A DNA stretch of 50,804 nt. It comes from Nocardia carnea (GTDB lineage: Bacteria; Actinomycetota; Actinomycetes; Mycobacteriales; Mycobacteriaceae). The position numbers and the translations under genes were made by a program. This document shows positions 24,001 through 27,000 of this stretch, piece by piece. The stretch is from positions 1 to 50,804 of the forward strand of contig NZ_JARWPM010000348.1 of NCBI RefSeq assembly GCF_029869215.1, read 5' to 3'. Numbering within the stretch: the stretch's first letter is position 1; the number at the start of each line of letters is the position of its first letter. The notes beneath the pieces were generated by a model, which saw nothing but the letters and a program-made list of their open reading frames with translations, was not told where the DNA came from and did not search any database.

Positions 24001-27000
24001 TCGCCGGGCCCTTGAACCGAACGTGGCCGGTATGGTCCAGCTCGGCCCTCCACTGCTCGACCTCGATACCCCGTGCCCGCAGCGCGGCGATCACCGGTTC
24101 GTCCAACACTGTGTCCGAGTCACCGGCCGGCGTGAGCAGGACCACCCGATCCCCGACGATCGCCCCCCACTTCCCGACCGGCTGACCACCCAGGGCGGCC
24201 AGCTCCACTCGTGCAACATCACCTGTGAATTCGGTACTCAGTGTGTCGAAATCAGCGAGCGCAGCCGTCAGCGATCGCTGAGAATCGCCGAGTTCAGCCG
24301 CGCGCTCGGCGGCCGATTCGGCGTCGGCAGCGGCGATCTGGTGGTCGAGCCGGAGCATTTCCAGCTCTTCCTTACGCTGCTCCAGCACTTCGGCCGGGAT
24401 CGGATCAGTGGATGCCGCCTTCGGCAGTAACGGCGCCCGCGACAGTGCGATGAGATCCCTCTCGGTCCGCGCCGCTTTCACGGCCGACGTGCGGGCTCTC
24501 CGCTCGGCATCCCGCAGCTTCGCCTGCTCGGCCTGCGCCATCGCAGCCAGTTCGACAACATTCTTCGGCCCCGGGACTGCTGAATCAGTGCTTTCCTTCA
24601 TCAGATCGGCCGGATCCACGCCGATCTCGATGAGCGCGGCGTGCAGTTTCTGCGCTGTGGTGCCGGGGTCGACACTCAGGCCGTGGGCCGGGACCTCGAG
24701 CCAGCCTCTGTTGCGCCATACGGTGGCGGTGCCGTCCTCCATTCCACCGGAGTCGGTGCCGGAAGTCGCACCGCGCAGGGCGGATACCTCGGGACCGTCG
24801 GACAGGGCCGGCCCGTTGTCGAAAACGTGTGCCCGCAGGCGGTCGCCGAGTAGTTCGACCTCGATCCGCGCCGCACCCTCGGATCGGTCCGCAGCGGTTT
24901 CCACAGCCCTGGCGAGCGCCTGCTTCGCGGCCGCACGCCGATCGTCGGGCCAGTCGCCCAGCACGGAGTCGGCGGCGGTCATCATCAAGGACACAGCGGT
25001 TTCCACCGCTCCTGCCTCGACCGTGACGCCGAACGACAGCAAACCCGCTATCAACGGAGCATCGTCGCCCTCACCGTCACGGAGATCGGCGAGGCTCCGC
25101 ACCTCGTGCACACCATAGGCGCCGCCGATGGGGGCGATATCCGACTGCGTGCGCTCCTGCCGCCGCTGCTGCTCGGTGAGCTTCTGCTGCTGCACCATCC
25201 ACGGCATCGCTTCGGTGAGATGCGCAATGAATTCTTGCGCGTCCACGTCGGTATCGGTGGCGCCCAGCTTCTCGGAGGCGGGAACCTCCACCGACAGCTT
25301 TTCGGCAGGTGTCTCCGGAACCGGAACGTCCACAACCAGCGCAGAATTGCCCGGACTACCGGCCGCAGGTTGTTCCGCAGCCGGTGCCTCCGCCACCGGC
25401 GCCGTCTCCCCCGCTTTTCCGGCGGCCCCGGCCCACTGCGGCTGCTCGCCGGCCCCGGAACTCGTGCCCGCCTCGGCGTTCGGTCTCTCCCCGGCCGGGG
25501 ACGCCGTAGCCCGGGGCAGCGAGAACTGCAGAGGGGGATCCTGGCGGCCACGGCCGTCGACAACCGTGACCTCCATCTTCCCCCATTGCGATATACCCGC
25601 CCGAACCCGGACCCCGCTTCCGGTACGCCGAATAGCGGACCCCAAAGCGTTCCTGACTGCCTCCAGCATCAATCGCACCTGGGCGCCGTCGGGTGGATTG
25701 CCGGCCGCGGCGAGTACTTCGCCGAGAACACGATCGATCTCGTTCTCGCTGACTCCGAAAGCGGTGCCCTGCACGGGAATCTCGGCCTGCGCCGGCTCCT
25801 CGGCAGGTCCGGACGCCGGATCGGACGTCCCGGTCGCTCCGGCGGGTCCGGCCGCCGGGGTCGGCTGACCGACCGGGGCGGGGTTCCCTGCGTCGAACCA
25901 CGTGTTCGCATTCTGTTCGAGAATCTGTAGCCGGCGCAGGTTTTCATTGGGGTCGATCGGGAGGCCGTCGGCGGTGAAATCGACACCGTCCATCATCGCC
26001 GTGACGAATTCGCGTGCCCGGTCCCGCTGGACGGCATTCCCTTCGAAGTGTTTGTCGATACGGCTGTTCACCCGTTCGAGAACCTTGGCCGCCTCGGCCC
26101 GGGCCTCGCCCGGCGGTAGATCAGGGTTCGGTGACAATCCGGCCATCGACGTTCCCCCATTGGCACGGCCGTCGAAATTCTGCTGCAGATTCTCCATCAG
26201 CATCAGCCGGGCATGCTGGTTCACCGAGCCGGCTTCGACCGCACCGTTGTTGCCCTTACCGTAGGTGTCGGGCGTGCCCCGTGGTCCCGGTACGGTGACA
26301 GCTTCGTCGATCCCGTTGATCGCATTCTCCAGTTCCCAGAGCACGAAATCGCGCTCGCGGCCCGGCGGGAACTCAGCCTCGACATGGGCCTTCATCGTCA
26401 TCGCGATGATGTCGGCGTCGAGGCGCGCCTCCTCACTGCTCTTCCATCCCTTGAGCTTGTTCAGGTACTGCAGCTCCTCGCCGCTGTAACCCGACATACC
26501 GCGATACCCGTAGATCATGCTCGACGGCGCGGCCGAGACGACACTGCTCACCAACCCCCCGAGGCTGTCCTTCACCGCCTCCGCGGTGAACCCCTGCCCC
26601 GACAAACCGATCCCCACCGCGGCCCCCGCCACACCACCCGCCAAACCCGCACCCGCACCGACGACCCCACCCCGCCACATCCCACCCCAACGATCGCCAC
26701 CGAAGATATCGTGCTTACCGAGCAAACGATGCAGGTAATGGCCCGCCCAGCCACCGGCAACGCCGCCCGCCAGGGAAGCCCACAAGTTTATCCTGATCGC
26801 CTCCCAATCGAACCCTTGCTGCCGCCCTTCCCAGTCGTAACCGCTGTCCTCCAGAGCGTTCAACATCAGCCACTGAACCCCCGCCTCCTCCACAAACCCC
26901 TGAAACAACTCCTCGACACCCTCTTGAATCATCTCGAAGGCATAATCCCCACCGATGATCGCCACACGCGAGAGCTTCGGCAGACCATGCGCCAGCGCAT

